DNA from: Mannheimia granulomatis
GTDB taxonomy: Bacteria; Pseudomonadota; Gammaproteobacteria; Enterobacterales; Pasteurellaceae
DNA length: 64,000 bases
Direction: 5' to 3'
Assembly: GCF_011455695.1 (NCBI RefSeq)
Contig: NZ_CP015030.1
Coordinates: forward strand, 1,488,001-1,552,000
This document shows, piece after piece, positions 51,039 to 60,181 of this stretch. How positions within the stretch are numbered: the stretch's first letter is position 1; each line of letters begins with the position of its first letter. The notes beneath the pieces were generated by a model, which worked only from the letters and a program-made list of their open reading frames with translations, searched no databases and was not told the DNA's origin. Made by a program: the position numbers and the translations under genes.

Positions 51039-52502
51039 ATGAAATATAAAAATTTACGAGAATTTCTTGATTTTCTTGAAAATCAAGGGGAATTGGTTCG
51101 CATAAAGCACGAGATCGATCCTTATTTAGAAATGACCGAAATTGCCGACCGCACCTTACGAAAAGGCGGACCGGCATTGCTGTTTGAAAACCCAAAAGGC
51201 AGTAATATTCCTGTTCTTTGCAATTTATTCGGTACTCCCAAACGGGTCGCAATGGGAATGGGGCAAGAAGATACCAAAGCCTTGCGCGAGCTTGGTAAAT
51301 TACTTGCTTTTTTAAAAGAACCCGAGCCACCAAAAGGTTTTAAAGATTTAATCGGTCAGATCCCTCAATGGAAACAAGTGCTGAATATGCCAGCAAAAAT
51401 ATTGAGTAAAGCAGAGTGCCAACACATTATAATTTCAGGTGAAGATGTAGATTTAACTCAACTTCCCATTATGCACTGCTGGAAAGGCGATGTTGCTCCT
51501 CTTGTAACTTGGGGGCTAACCGTTACCCAAGGACCATATAAAAAACGCCAGAATTTAGGTATTTACCGCCAACAGCTCATGGGTAAAAACAAATTAATTA
51601 TGCGTTGGCTTTCTCACCGTGGCGGTGCTTTAGATTTCCAAGAGTGGAAAGCAGAAAATCCGGATAAGCCATTTCCAGTTTCTGTGGTGTTAGGGGCTGA
51701 TCCAGCTACAATTTTAGCAGCAGTGACTCCTATTCCAGATACATTATCTGAATATGCCTTTGCCGGTTTATTACGCGGGCAAAAAACGGAAGTGGTGAAA
51801 TCTATCTCCAATGAATTAGAAGTGCCGGCAAGTGCAGAAATTGTCCTTGAGGGCTATATCGACCTTGAAGAAACCGCATTGGAAGGACCTTATGGCGATC
51901 ACACCGGCTACTATAATGAGCAAGAATATTTTCCTGTGTTTACCGTAACTCATATTACAATGCGAAAAGATGCGATTTACCATTCTACCTACACCGGCAG
52001 ACCACCTGATGAACCAGCAGTGTTGGGAGAAGCATTAAATGAAGTCTTTATCCCGATTTTACAAAAGCAATTCCCGGAAATTGTGGATTTCTACTTACCA
52101 CCTGAGGGTTGTTCTTATCGTTTGGCTGTAGTCACCATCAAAAAACAATACGCAGGTCATGCTAAACGGGTAATGATGGGAGTTTGGTCATTCTTACGCC
52201 AATTTATGTACACTAAGTTTGTAATTGTGTGTGATAATGATGTAAACGCAAGAGATTGGAAAGATGTCATTTGGGCAATTACCACCCGTTGCGATCCTAC
52301 ACGAGACACAACCTTGATTGAAAATACCCCGATTGATTATCTTGATTTTGCCTCACCAGTTGCAGGGTTGGGCTCAAAAATGGGGATTGATGCAACGAAT
52401 AAATGGCCGGGAGAAACCACTAGAGAATGGGGTACTCCAATTAAAAAAGATCCTAAAGTGGTCAAACGCGTTGATGAAATTTGGGACCAGCTTGGTCTAT
52501 AA
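51039..52502 (+). CDS. ubiD: 4-hydroxy-3-polyprenylbenzoate decarboxylase
   Basis: 487-residue prenylated-FMN-dependent decarboxylase of ubiquinone synthesis. [22 protein letters not shown] starts the protein (shown in part), and [20 protein letters not shown] and the [13 protein letters not shown] segment are family signatures. The frame can begin with TTG at 51030, but the ATG at 51039 gives the conserved N-terminus. No ribosome site is visible; half of an uptake word (TTTGACCGCT) occupies that place. Divergent from znuA. Confidence 0.94.
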   Translation: MKYKNLREFLDFLENQGELVRIKHEIDPYLEMTEIADRTLRKGGPALLFENPKGSNIPVLCNLFGTPKRVAMGMGQEDTKALRELGKLLAFLKEPEPPKGFKDLIGQIPQWKQVLNMPAKILSKAECQHIIISGEDVDLTQLPIMHCWKGDVAPLVTWGLTVTQGPYKKRQNLGIYRQQLMGKNKLIMRWLSHRGGALDFQEWKAENPDKPFPVSVVLGADPATILAAVTPIPDTLSEYAFAGLLRGQKTEVVKSISNELEVPASAEIVLEGYIDLEETALEGPYGDHTGYYNEQEYFPVFTVTHITMRKDAIYHSTYTGRPPDEPAVLGEALNEVFIPILQKQFPEIVDFYLPPEGCSYRLAVVTIKKQYAGHAKRVMMGVWSFLRQFMYTKFVIVCDNDVNARDWKDVIWAITTRCDPTRDTTLIENTPIDYLDFASPVAGLGSKMGIDATNKWPGETTREWGTPIKKDPKVVKRVDEIWDQLGL

Positions 52503-52507
52503 TATCG

Positions 52508-52610
52508 ATTAACCACAGAATTACGAACTCCCCAATCTATACAAGCGGTTGAATTTATTAGAAATTTTACAACTTTTGTCTTTTGGGGCCTTATATATTC
52601 TGTGGTTAAT
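52508..52610. repeat. Long hairpin between ubiD and the ICMT-like gene
   Basis: Perfect 13-bp outer stem ATTAACCACAGAA (52508-52520) with TTCTGTGGTTAAT (52598-52610), and a nested CCCCAA/TTGGGG (52530-52535 with 52583-52588). An uptake word sits in the loop. TATTTTTATAAT follows. Could be a terminator or a small mobile-repeat remnant. Confidence 0.7.
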
Positions 52611-52639
52611 TATTTTTATAATATTTAAAAGGAGAACTT

Positions 52640-53164
52640 ATGTTATCGGTTAATTTAACCTTTATAATCTTTTTTATTGTCCGCTTATATAGCCTTAGTA
52701 TTTCAATTAAAAATGAAAAAAGGCTAATTAAAAATGGAGCTGTACAATATGGCAAAAAAATTTCAATATTACTTTCAGCTCTACATGTTTTGTTTTATTT
52801 TTCAGCAATCTTTGAGGCAAATTATTTTGGGCATACTTGGGATTCATTTAGCTTTTTAGGTATGCTAGTCATGTTATTGGCTTACCTCGCACTATTTTGG
52901 GTAATTTCTCAGTTAAAAGAAATCTGGACGGTAAAACTTTATATCCTACCTAATCACAAAATCAATACATCAATGCTCTTTCGGACAATTAAACATCCTA
53001 ACTATTTTTTAAATATTTTGCCGGAATTAATTGGTTTAGTATTTCTTTGCCATGCTTGGAATACGTTAATTTACATTTTTCCTCTTTATTTGTTGGTTTT
53101 ATGTACTCGAATTTATCAAGAAGAAAAAGTAATGAAACCGTTATTTAATCAAATAAATAACTAA
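52640..53164 (+). CDS. Isoprenylcysteine carboxyl methyltransferase (ICMT)-family membrane protein
   Basis: 174 residues with about four hydrophobic helices. The C-terminal half has the KHPNYF and late EE(K)xM motif arrangement of the ICMT/phospholipid methyltransferase group, similar to Bacillus YpbQ. It may methylate a lipid or isoprenoid; substrate unknown. AAAGGAGAA lies 7 bp before the ATG. It is separated from ubiD by a hairpin and is markedly AT-rich. Confidence 0.7.
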   Translation: MLSVNLTFIIFFIVRLYSLSISIKNEKRLIKNGAVQYGKKISILLSALHVLFYFSAIFEANYFGHTWDSFSFLGMLVMLLAYLALFWVISQLKEIWTVKLYILPNHKINTSMLFRTIKHPNYFLNILPELIGLVFLCHAWNTLIYIFPLYLLVLCTRIYQEEKVMKPLFNQINN

Positions 53165-53208
53165 GTTAACTACATTTTGCTATTTTGTTAGTTATCCCCT
53201 AACTCTTG

Positions 53209-53235
53209 TATAACGCGGCCAAAAGCTGCGTTATA
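53209..53235. repeat. Hairpin after the ICMT-like gene
   Basis: TATAACGCGGC/GCTGCGTTATA, 11-bp stem (one G-U) with a 5-nt loop. No T-run on either side within 10 nt, so it is not a classic terminator. Confidence 0.6.
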
Positions 53236-53335
53236 TGTACTTACCTTTCTCCACCAATAATCAGCATCTGATTTTAACAAGCTTTAAATTCAGCAAAAAA
53301 TTCTCTTAAAATCCAGAACTTAATTACTGTAGCAG

Positions 53336-53718
53336 CTATGGAGTTCTCCTATGATTTTCACTACAAACAAAGTGCATAAAGCTATTTTTGACTCCAATGA
53401 AATTACTTCTCAACCGACCAATAATTACCTTGCCTTTTCGAGCGTTAAAATGCGATAATACCTCGTTATTTTTGCCTTCAAAAAGCAACAGAACAATTGC
53501 AAAAAATTGGGTAAAAACAACCGCTTGTAAAAGGAATAAACAAGCCCTAAGTGATTGATTTTGCAGTTTCTTTGAGACAAGAAGAAATGAACGTAAGACA
53601 ACTATCAACACTTCATCAGGAATCTAGACAGTCGTGAGATAGACACAAAATAATTCCTGAAAAAATGGGTCGGAATGACCATGTAGAACAAAACGAAACA
53701 AAATAATGAGAAAACACA
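53336..53718 (+). promoter_or_regulatory. Probable long 5' leader of rne
   Basis: 554 bp separate the ICMT-like gene from rne and hold no convincing gene. E. coli rne has a 361-nt leader with hairpins through which RNase E autoregulates. Here the equivalent span contains ATGG-G-TC/GACCAT (53665-53682) near the start codon, GCTTGT/ACAAGC around 53523-53546 and an uptake word (53520-53528). I cannot place the transcription start. Confidence 0.45.
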
Positions 53719-56661
53719 ATGAAAAGAATGTTAATCAATGCAACTCAAAAAGAAGAGTTGCGTGTTGCTCTTGTTGATGGGCAACGCTTATTTGACTTGG
53801 ATATTGAAAGCCCGGGTCACGAACAAAAAAAATCAAACATCTACAAAGGTAAAATTACCCGCGTTGAACCCAGCCTTGAGGCAGCATTCGTAGATTACGG
53901 TGCAGAACGCCACGGCTTCCTACCATTAAAAGAAATTTCCCGCGAATACTTCCCGTCAGACTATGTGTTTAACGGTCGCCCAAATATCAAAGATATTATC
54001 CAAGAAGGTCAGGAAGTCATTGTTCAAGTCAGCAAAGAAGAGCGAGGTAACAAAGGAGCAGCCTTAACCACCTTTATCTCTCTTGCCGGCAGCTATTTAG
54101 TATTAATGCCAAACAACCCTCGTGCCGGTGGCATTTCCCGCCGAATTGAAGGCGATGAGCGTTTAGAGTTAAAAGAGGCTCTAGACTGCTTGGAAGTGCC
54201 TGAAGATGTAGGCTTAATAGTACGTACCGCTGGTGTCGGTAAATCGCCTGAAGAGTTGCAGTGGGACTTAAAAGTCTTATTACATCACTGGGAAGCGATC
54301 AAAAAAGCGGCAGAATCTCGTCCTGCACCGTTCTTAATTCATCAAGAAAGCGATGTGATTGTGCGAGCAATCCGCGATTACCTACGCCGTGATATTGGTG
54401 AAATCTTAATTGACAACAAAAAAGTGTTTGAGAAAGCGAAAAACCATATTCGTTTGGTTCGCCCTGATTTCATCAACCGTGTACGTTTATACGAAGGTGA
54501 AGTACCGCTATTCAGCCACTACCAAATTGAATCACAAATTGAATCAGCATTCCAACGTGAAGTACGTTTACCGTCAGGCGGTTCAATCGTTATCGATGTA
54601 ACTGAGGCATTAACCTCAATCGACATCAACTCATCACGCTCAACCCGTGGCTGCGATATTGAAGAAACGGCATTAAATACCAACTTAGAAGCAGCAGATG
54701 AAATCGCCCGTCAATTACGTTTACGCGACTTAGGTGGCCTAATCGTAATCGACTTTATTGATATGACCCCGGTTCGTCACCAACGTGAAGTAGAAAACCG
54801 CATCCGTGAAGCAACACGCCAGGACCGTGCAAGAATCCAATTTGCTCGCATTTCTCGTTTCGGTTTATTAGAAATGAGCCGCCAGCGTTTAAGTCCATCA
54901 CTCAGTGAAGCTTCATCGCACATCTGCCCTCGCTGCCAAGGCACAGGTAAAGTACGTGATAACGAATCTATCGCCTTATCAATCTTGCGTCTATTGGAAG
55001 AAGAAGCTATTAAAGAAAACACCGCTCAGGTTCACACCATTGTGCCGGTGCAAATTGCAAGCTACTTATTAAATGAAAAACGTAAAGCCATCTCCAGCAT
55101 TGAGAAACGTCACGATGTACAAATTGTGGTTGTACCGGCTGAAAGTATGGAAACGCCACATTTTAGCGTTTATCGCTTGCGTGAAAATGAAGTAACACCA
55201 ACCTTAAGCTATGATTTAACTAAGCATTATGAGGCGCGAGAAGAAGACGATCATCCTCATTATCACAACCACAGTAATGATGATGTATTAGTCACTCGTA
55301 ATGAACCTGTTATTACGGTCGAATCTGTATTACAAAGCTCTGAACTAAACCTTCAGCCGTCACCAATGCCAGCCAAACCGGCTAAACCATCACTATTTAG
55401 CCGTCTCGTTGCTGCAATTAAAGGTTGGTTTGCAACTGAAGAAAAAGTAGAAGAAAAACCAAAACCGAAATCACGGAACCAACGCGATCGTCGCCAACGC
55501 CGTGAACGTTCTAGCCGTAATACAAAAGCAGAAAATCAAGAACGTAAACAGCAACAAGCTCAAGTGGCACAGCAAGAAGAAAAAGCAAGCCGCCCTGAGA
55601 AAAAACAACGCCGAGCGGTGATTGAAGAAGTAGCCGGGGTTACTGAACAAGAAACACGAACTCACTCTCGCGAAAATCAAACTGAACGTCGTCAACGACG
55701 TGATTTACGCAAAAAAGTTCGTGTAGAAACCTCAGACGTTGCTGTAACAGAAAATGTGAATACTGCCGAAACTACTGTAAAAGCAGCTGAAGTTGAAAAT
55801 GTGCAAAATATTTCACAAATTCAACCGCTTGTGGCTGAACCGGTAGCGGAAAATAACACGGAAACACGTGAAAATAACCGCCAACGCCGTTTACCTCGTC
55901 ATCTGCGCGTAGGCAATCAGCGTCGTCGTGAAAATCAACGTGCTACACCTTCACCAATGCCATTAACCTCAGCAGTTGCATCTCCAGAACTTGCTAGCGG
56001 TAAAGTTTGGGTAGCACTGGCGACATCAGCAAAAGTGGAAGAGAAAGTACAATTCCTATCTGTTGATGAAATGCTTGAGCAGCAAGAAAATAGAGTCACT
56101 ACAGAAATAGAACAGCCAGAGCATAAAATCTCAGCTAAACCATCTACTTCTGTTGCTCCATTAGGCGGTTTTGTTGCACAAGCAACCGAACGCGACTTAG
56201 TGAAGGAAAAGTTGGGACAAGCAAAAACAAAAACGGAAGAAGTTGCACAACCAGCACCTGAAATCCAAAAATCAGATGTGAAAGAACATATTGCTCCATT
56301 TGGCAGTGTTGTTTCTCAACATTCTGAACGTGATTTAGTCAAAGAGAAGAATGAACGCGTAGGTAAATTCCAATCAAAAGCGACTGCTGCACCGGCAATA
56401 GTTGCGGAAAACCAAACGATCGAAACACCACGTTCTAATTACGAAAGTAGTTATACTTTCGATGGAAAACTTGGCACATTCTCTCGTGTTAAACATACTC
56501 AATCAACCATGACGGTTGCGGCTGCTCCGGCAGAAAGCCCAGAAAGCTTTGCTATTACTCAATGGCAAAATTCAAAATATTACTTCTACGGAAAAGGCTT
56601 TGGAGGCTATAGCAGTGCAGTGAGCCAAGTAGAGTCTGCACCTCGATCTACTAATACTTAA
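53719..56661 (+). CDS. rne: Ribonuclease E
   Basis: 980-residue endonuclease and degradosome scaffold. The catalytic half includes an S1 domain (about 35-120), the DNase I-like region (SIDINSSR at about 303 and IDFIDM at about 346) and the zinc link CPRCQGTG at about 403. The C-terminal half is a disordered Arg/Gln/Glu-rich scaffold with RNA-binding basic blocks ([14 protein letters not shown]). It has two copies of an [16 protein letters not shown] motif at about 813 and 858. The membrane-binding amphipathic segment is likely [15 protein letters not shown] near residue 555. Confidence 0.96.
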   Translation: MKRMLINATQKEELRVALVDGQRLFDLDIESPGHEQKKSNIYKGKITRVEPSLEAAFVDYGAERHGFLPLKEISREYFPSDYVFNGRPNIKDIIQEGQEVIVQVSKEERGNKGAALTTFISLAGSYLVLMPNNPRAGGISRRIEGDERLELKEALDCLEVPEDVGLIVRTAGVGKSPEELQWDLKVLLHHWEAIKKAAESRPAPFLIHQESDVIVRAIRDYLRRDIGEILIDNKKVFEKAKNHIRLVRPDFINRVRLYEGEVPLFSHYQIESQIESAFQREVRLPSGGSIVIDVTEALTSIDINSSRSTRGCDIEETALNTNLEAADEIARQLRLRDLGGLIVIDFIDMTPVRHQREVENRIREATRQDRARIQFARISRFGLLEMSRQRLSPSLSEASSHICPRCQGTGKVRDNESIALSILRLLEEEAIKENTAQVHTIVPVQIASYLLNEKRKAISSIEKRHDVQIVVVPAESMETPHFSVYRLRENEVTPTLSYDLTKHYEAREEDDHPHYHNHSNDDVLVTRNEPVITVESVLQSSELNLQPSPMPAKPAKPSLFSRLVAAIKGWFATEEKVEEKPKPKSRNQRDRRQRRERSSRNTKAENQERKQQQAQVAQQEEKASRPEKKQRRAVIEEVAGVTEQETRTHSRENQTERRQRRDLRKKVRVETSDVAVTENVNTAETTVKAAEVENVQNISQIQPLVAEPVAENNTETRENNRQRRLPRHLRVGNQRRRENQRATPSPMPLTSAVASPELASGKVWVALATSAKVEEKVQFLSVDEMLEQQENRVTTEIEQPEHKISAKPSTSVAPLGGFVAQATERDLVKEKLGQAKTKTEEVAQPAPEIQKSDVKEHIAPFGSVVSQHSERDLVKEKNERVGKFQSKATAAPAIVAENQTIETPRSNYESSYTFDGKLGTFSRVKHTQSTMTVAAAPAESPESFAITQWQNSKYYFYGKGFGGYSSAVSQVESAPRSTNT

Positions 56662-56686
56662 GTATAGTAGAAGCCCCTAGCTTATA

Positions 56687-56721
56687 ATGCCTATTGTTGA
56701 TTAAACAATAGGCATTTTTTA
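56687..56721 (+). terminator. Terminator of rne
   Basis: TGCCTATTGT/ACAATAGGCA stem with a short loop and a T6 tail, 26 bp after the rne stop. Confidence 0.9.
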
Positions 56722-56807
56722 TTAAACCGATGAACTATTTCTAGGAAATTTTGACTAATAAATTGCACTTATTAAGTGTAATTATTTGATTATTTAAGGA
56801 ACTCGGA

Positions 56808-57143
56808 ATGAAAAAATCAATTTTAGCATTATTAATGTTGGGAACAACGATCACCCTTGCAGCCTGCGATCAAGCAACAACAGACAAAGCAGCTGAAATT
56901 AAAAATGACGTTGTGGAAAAAGCCAGTGAAATTAAAGCTGCTGCAGCAACAAAATTAGAAGAAGTTAAAACAGCTACTTCTGAAGCAGCTCAAACTACCG
57001 CTGAAAAAGCAACTGAAATTAAAAATGAAGTAGCAGAAAAAGCAGCCGAAGCAAAAGAAGCTATAACGGAAAAAGCAAATGAAGTCAAAGCAGCTACGGA
57101 AGCCAAAGTTGAAGAAGTAAAACAAGCGGTAGAAAATAAATAA
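56808..57143 (+). CDS. Small helical lipoprotein, probably inner-membrane anchored
   Basis: 111 residues. The lipoprotein signal ends LAAC (Cys20). Asp follows at +2, the classic Lol-avoidance residue, so inner-membrane retention is predicted. The rest is an uninterrupted Ala/Glu/Lys helix with apolipoprotein-like repeats (EKASEIKAAA, EKATEIKNEVAEKAAEAKEA). Such proteins are common in Pasteurellaceae but of unknown role. Uptake word 57122-57130 encodes QAV near the C-terminus. Confidence 0.82.
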   Translation: MKKSILALLMLGTTITLAACDQATTDKAAEIKNDVVEKASEIKAAAATKLEEVKTATSEAAQTTAEKATEIKNEVAEKAAEAKEAITEKANEVKAATEAKVEEVKQAVENK

Positions 57144-57158
57144 TTTTTTACCAAATGC

Positions 57159-57183
57159 AAAAGTCCTGCTATGCAGGACTTTT
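57159..57183 (+). terminator. Terminator of the helical lipoprotein gene
   Basis: AAAAGTCCTGC/GCAGGACTTTT with a 3-nt loop, 15 bp after the stop. Confidence 0.88.
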
Positions 57184-57271
57184 ATATCAATTCGAACTCA
57201 CTTTAATTACTATTTTGTCTCAAATGTACGATGATTCAAGAAATCAAGAATCTATGAGTAAAGGAAATACA

Positions 57272-57613
57272 ATGAAAACAATTCTAGTAAAAAGCTTTAT
57301 AGTTGCATTATTTGCTACATCAATTTCTACTCAAGCTACTGCGTTAAACCGACAACAAAAGGATACTGTAGTTGGAGCTGTAATTGGTGGAGCAGCGGCA
57401 GCCATAGGAAATGATATGGTTTCAACTGTATCTGGAGCAGCATTAGGCGGTGTAATTGGTAGCCAATGGAATGACCATAAACGAAAAGATAGCAAAGACT
57501 ATAGAAATAAAGGTGATAAAAAATCACATAAATCAAAATCCAAATGGAATAAACATAAAAAGCACTCGCCCAAAAAGCATAAACGCGCCCATCATAAGTT
57601 TGCCTACATATAA
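57272..57613 (+). CDS. Secreted glycine-zipper protein with basic tail
   Basis: 113 residues. Signal peptide ending near STQATA, then a glycine-zipper pair (VVGAVIGGAAAAIGN and VSGAALGGVIGSQW) and a Lys/His-rich tail of about 45 residues ending HHKFAYI. The open frame reaches back to 57155 across the preceding terminator; the ATG at 57272 has AAAGGAAA 5 bp upstream. Resembles small glycine-zipper envelope proteins; function unknown. Confidence 0.78.
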   Translation: MKTILVKSFIVALFATSISTQATALNRQQKDTVVGAVIGGAAAAIGNDMVSTVSGAALGGVIGSQWNDHKRKDSKDYRNKGDKKSHKSKSKWNKHKKHSPKKHKRAHHKFAYI

Positions 57614-57632
57614 ATATTACCGTAATTGATAA

Positions 57633-57661
57633 AGAGCCTGTATAGGCTCTAAATTTTTTAT
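57633..57661 (+). terminator. Terminator of the glycine-zipper gene
   Basis: AGAGCCT/AGGCTCT stem with a 4-nt loop, followed by AAATTTTTTATT. Confidence 0.85.
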
Positions 57662-57671
57662 TGCTCATAGA

Positions 57672-57708
57672 AACTAAAAAAGCCAGGCTTTCAATAAGCC
57701 TGGCTTTT
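57672..57708 (-). terminator. Terminator of kbp
   Basis: AAAAGCCAGGCTT/AAGCCTGGCTTTT, 13-bp stem and 5-nt loop, with a minus-strand T-run. It stands back to back with the plus-strand terminator at 57633. Confidence 0.9.
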
Positions 57709-57721
57709 AGAAAAGGATTAA

Positions 57722-58165
57722 TTATAAACCTTTTGGAATACGGATTTTTTGACCCGGGAAGATTTTATTTTCGTCTTTAATTACTTCTTTGTTTGCTTCC
57801 ACAATCGCTTTATATTTTGCACCGTTACCGTATGCCTTAGCTGCGATCTCCCATAAAGTATCGCCTTTTTGGATAACATAAAACTCATCGTCACCCGCTA
57901 ACTGTTGGCTTCTTTCAAGTTCTAATGCTTCAATATCCACTTTAGTAATACCAGCCACATTACCTGCCATCAAGACTGCTTTTTCAACAGCCGCTGCTGT
58001 TGAAGCAATACCTGAAATTTTTGCCACACCGTTTTCAACAGTCACATTCACATTTTCCACACCCGGATTATCTTCCGCTAAATGTTCAGTAACTGCTTTT
58101 GACGCATCTTCCTCTTTATTAAATAATTTACGACCAATGTCGCCTACGAAATCAAATAAGCCCAT
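57722..58165 (-). CDS. kbp: BON-LysM potassium-binding protein Kbp (YgaU)
   Basis: 147 residues. A BON domain (about 20-85) is followed by a LysM domain (FYVIQKGDTLWEIAAKAYG, about 95-145). The start MGLFDFVGDIGRKLF and this domain order match E. coli Kbp/YgaU, a cytoplasmic K+ sensor. No signal peptide is present, which argues against a peptidoglycan role despite the LysM. The frame opens at 58207, but the ATG at 58165 is the conserved start. Confidence 0.92.
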   Translation of the reverse strand: MGLFDFVGDIGRKLFNKEEDASKAVTEHLAEDNPGVENVNVTVENGVAKISGIASTAAAVEKAVLMAGNVAGITKVDIEALELERSQQLAGDDEFYVIQKGDTLWEIAAKAYGNGAKYKAIVEANKEVIKDENKIFPGQKIRIPKGL

Positions 58166-58291
58166 AGTAAGTTCCTCATAATAGTACAGGGGTTTTATTC
58201 TACACAATTTCCACTACGGGAAATAGTGCATTCCTAATATTAGAACAAGCAAAATTTAATTAGTTCAACCACCCGCCAACTGAAAACAGCT

Positions 58292-58336
58292 ACAAGCGGT
58301 AATTTTTCACATATTTTTTGCAAAAAATGCCGCTTA
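58292..58336. repeat. Imperfect inverted uptake-word pair between kbp and holC
   Basis: ACAAGCGGTAATTTTT and AAAAAATGCCGCTT enclose ATATTTTTTGCA. The right arm has one altered core base (GCCGCTT for ACCGCTT), so it looks like a decaying copy. Confidence 0.55.
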
Positions 58337-58409
58337 GATTTCATATTTTACTGATTTTCAGCTAAAATCTACTGTTTAAATATATCAAGAGATTGTTTGG
58401 GAATATGCT

Positions 58410-58847
58410 GTGAAACAGGTGCAATTTTATCTATTAAGCCAGGCTGATTCAGCCGAGATATCTGCCGCTGAAATTCAAGCCTGCGAGTTAGCCGCTCAAG
58501 CTTGGAGATCCGGCAAACGTGTGCTAATTGCCTGTGAAACCGAACAACAAGCGATGAATATTGATGAGGCACTCTGGACAAGAGAACCGGACTCCTTTGT
58601 ACCGCATAATTTATCAGGTGAAATTACTACCTACTCCACACCGGTTGAAATTTCGTGGAAAGGCAAACGCAATGCACAACATCGGGATCTATTGATTTCA
58701 CTACAACACCAAATCCCCGATTTTGTCGCCAGTTTCAACCAAGTGATCGATTTTGTGCCGAGCGATGAAGCCGAAAAAGCGATTGCCCGTGAGCGTTATA
58801 AACAGTACCGCCAAATGGGTTGGCAGTTGGAAACTGTACAATGCTAA
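58410..58847 (+). CDS. holC: DNA polymerase III chi subunit
   Basis: 145-residue clamp-loader accessory protein that binds SSB and psi. MKQVQFYLL at the N-terminus and ERYKQYRQMGW near the C-terminus are typical. The start is GTG at 58410; the ATG 4 bp upstream is out of frame and soon stops. holC next to valS is conserved in gammaproteobacteria, but here two genes separate them and pepA is absent. Confidence 0.93.
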   Translation: MKQVQFYLLSQADSAEISAAEIQACELAAQAWRSGKRVLIACETEQQAMNIDEALWTREPDSFVPHNLSGEITTYSTPVEISWKGKRNAQHRDLLISLQHQIPDFVASFNQVIDFVPSDEAEKAIARERYKQYRQMGWQLETVQC

Positions 58848-59287
58848 ACATAATAAATTGGCAAACTAAAACCTTTGAGCAACTTTCCACCCAAGAGCTA
58901 TTTGAAATCTACAAACTACGCACAGCAGTGTTCGTAGTAGAACAAAACTGTCCGTACCAAGAAGTAGATGCCAAAGACCTACAAGCGGTGCATTTCTTTG
59001 CAAAAAATGCAAACAATCTGACCGCTTACTGCCGCCTAATTCCAAGCGATGATGGCGTACATCTCGGTAGAGTGTTGGTGGCGAAAGAGGCTCGTGGTTC
59101 TGGCTTGGCAAGGGAGTTGGTGCAAAAAGCGATGGATTATTGCGGTGAGCATTTCCCTACTCAACCCATTCATGCCCAAGCTCAAAGCTACCTACAAAGG
59201 TTTTATGAGAGTTTTGGGTTCAAGGCGGTATCAGGCGTGTATTTGGAAGATGGGATACCGCATTTGGATATGGTGTACTCTGCCTAG
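58841..59287 (+). CDS. elaA: GNAT acetyltransferase ElaA
   Basis: 148 residues. LRTAVFVVEQNCPYQEVDAKDL is the ElaA signature (part shown: VVEQNCPYQEVD), with the acetyl-CoA loop RVLVAKEARGSGLARELV and the tail YLEDGIPHLDM. The substrate is not known. The start overlaps the holC stop by 7 bp. An inverted uptake-word pair lies wholly inside the gene (58981-59027) and encodes the LQAV to LTAYC stretch. Confidence 0.9.
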   Translation: MLNIINWQTKTFEQLSTQELFEIYKLRTAVFVVEQNCPYQEVDAKDLQAVHFFAKNANNLTAYCRLIPSDDGVHLGRVLVAKEARGSGLARELVQKAMDYCGEHFPTQPIHAQAQSYLQRFYESFGFKAVSGVYLEDGIPHLDMVYSA

Positions 59288-59402
59288 CTCTAGCCGTGCT
59301 AGGCTTGATAATCCCAGCTCCTCCGGAGCTAGAAGTTAGAAAAGAATAAAGAGCCACAGCGTGGCTCAACTATGCTTAACCCCACACGGCTCGTGTGGGG
59401 TT
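59282..59402. repeat. Chain of four tight hairpins downstream of elaA
   Basis: Consecutive perfect stems: GCCTAGC/GCTAGGC (59282-59304, also CTAGC-CGT-GCTAG), AGCTCC-TCC-GGAGCT (59316-59330), GAGCCAC-AGC-GTGGCTC (59351-59367) and AACCCCACACG-GCT-CGTGTGGGGTT (59378-59402). The last three have 3-nt loops. The stems are unrelated to each other in sequence. Confidence 0.85.
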
Positions 59403-59460
59403 ACAAGCGGTTGAATTTAGGGAAAATTTTGTAAAAAATTACTCAATATATACCGCTTGT
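59403..59460. repeat. Inverted uptake-word pair next to the hairpin chain
   Basis: ACAAGCGGT (59403-59411) and ACCGCTTGT (59452-59460) are perfect cores facing each other around an AT-rich 40-nt interior. The pair begins immediately after the last hairpin. Confidence 0.75.
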
Positions 59461-59476
59461 AAAAGAAAAATGATAG

Positions 59477-59523
59477 AGCCTGACTCTGACGAGTACTAAA
59501 AAATAAAATACTGCGTCAGAGGC
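59477..59523 (+). repeat. Bulged hairpin upstream of the coiled-coil gene
   Basis: CTGACG...CGTCAG and AGTA...TACT with outer GCCT/AGGC pairings form a bulged stem around an A-rich loop. It ends 22 bp before the start of the next gene. Confidence 0.5.
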
Positions 59524-59544
59524 AAACGCTATTAGGGGAAAAAT

Positions 59545-60117
59545 ATGAGTTTTGACGAACACATTAAGAAACGGCCAATTGTTTGGGTCTTTAATAGTTG
59601 CCTTTTAGTCGCAATAGGAATGTTTAGTCTTATGCAATATGTCAATTCAGAGCATAATGAAGCCTTAAATAAGAATATTGAATACCTTAAACCATTTAAA
59701 GATGAATACACCGAATTGAAACAAGAGCATGAAGAAATTAAGAGAGAAAATTCTATTTTAAAAGATGATAATAAACTACTCAAAAATAAACTTGAAAATA
59801 TTCAATCAGAATTAGAAAAAAGTAATAGTTTATTAAAAGAATTAACTAATCAGAACCAAACTATAAATAAAGAATATAAAATCTTAGAGAATAGCTACAA
59901 TCAAATAAAGAAATCTACCCAAGTAATCAAAAGTAGACCGAAAACAAAAAATGATCTTATTGAAGATCAAATTAATAAATTAGAAAGCCAAAAGAAAATT
60001 TGTGGTATTCATTGGATAGAACCCCTAGATGGAAAAGAAGAATATGTAGATCCCTGTCAAGAAGAAAATCAGAAAATTGAACAAAAAATAATTGAGCTTA
60101 TTAAATTAATAAACTAG
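59545..60117 (+). CDS. Single-pass membrane protein with long coiled coil, unknown
   Basis: 190 residues: short cytoplasmic head, one helix at about 11-31 (PIVWVFNSCLLVAIGMF), then about 100 residues of charged coiled coil. The C-terminal part has two cysteines flanking a 17-residue IHW...YVDP segment. GGGGAA 6 bp before the ATG supports translation. No family recognised; the layout resembles divisome, tether or spanin proteins, which is not evidence of function. It is clearly AT-richer than valS and separates elaA from valS. Confidence 0.72.
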   Translation: MSFDEHIKKRPIVWVFNSCLLVAIGMFSLMQYVNSEHNEALNKNIEYLKPFKDEYTELKQEHEEIKRENSILKDDNKLLKNKLENIQSELEKSNSLLKELTNQNQTINKEYKILENSYNQIKKSTQVIKSRPKTKNDLIEDQINKLESQKKICGIHWIEPLDGKEEYVDPCQEENQKIEQKIIELIKLIN

Positions 60118-60125
60118 TTTCATAA

Positions 60126-60181
60126 GGTGGAATTTAACCCACCATTTTAATTTTAAGTAAATATGGTGGACTGAAACCACC
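60126..60181. repeat. Paired GGTGG hairpins before valS
   Basis: GGTGG/CCACC at 60126-60143 (8-nt loop) and again at 60165-60181 (7-nt loop). The inner arms CCACCAT and ATGGTGG can pair with each other instead, giving two mutually exclusive folds 20 bp before the valS start. Confidence 0.65.

Noticed and set aside
53336-53611. 91-codon minus-strand frame upstream of rne
   Set aside because: Starts with GTG without a ribosome site, has no recognisable domain and lies antisense to the likely rne leader.
53665-53706. Short upstream frame (13 codons) before rne as a leader peptide
   Set aside because: No ribosome site and a composition expected by chance; kept only as a note under the rne leader.
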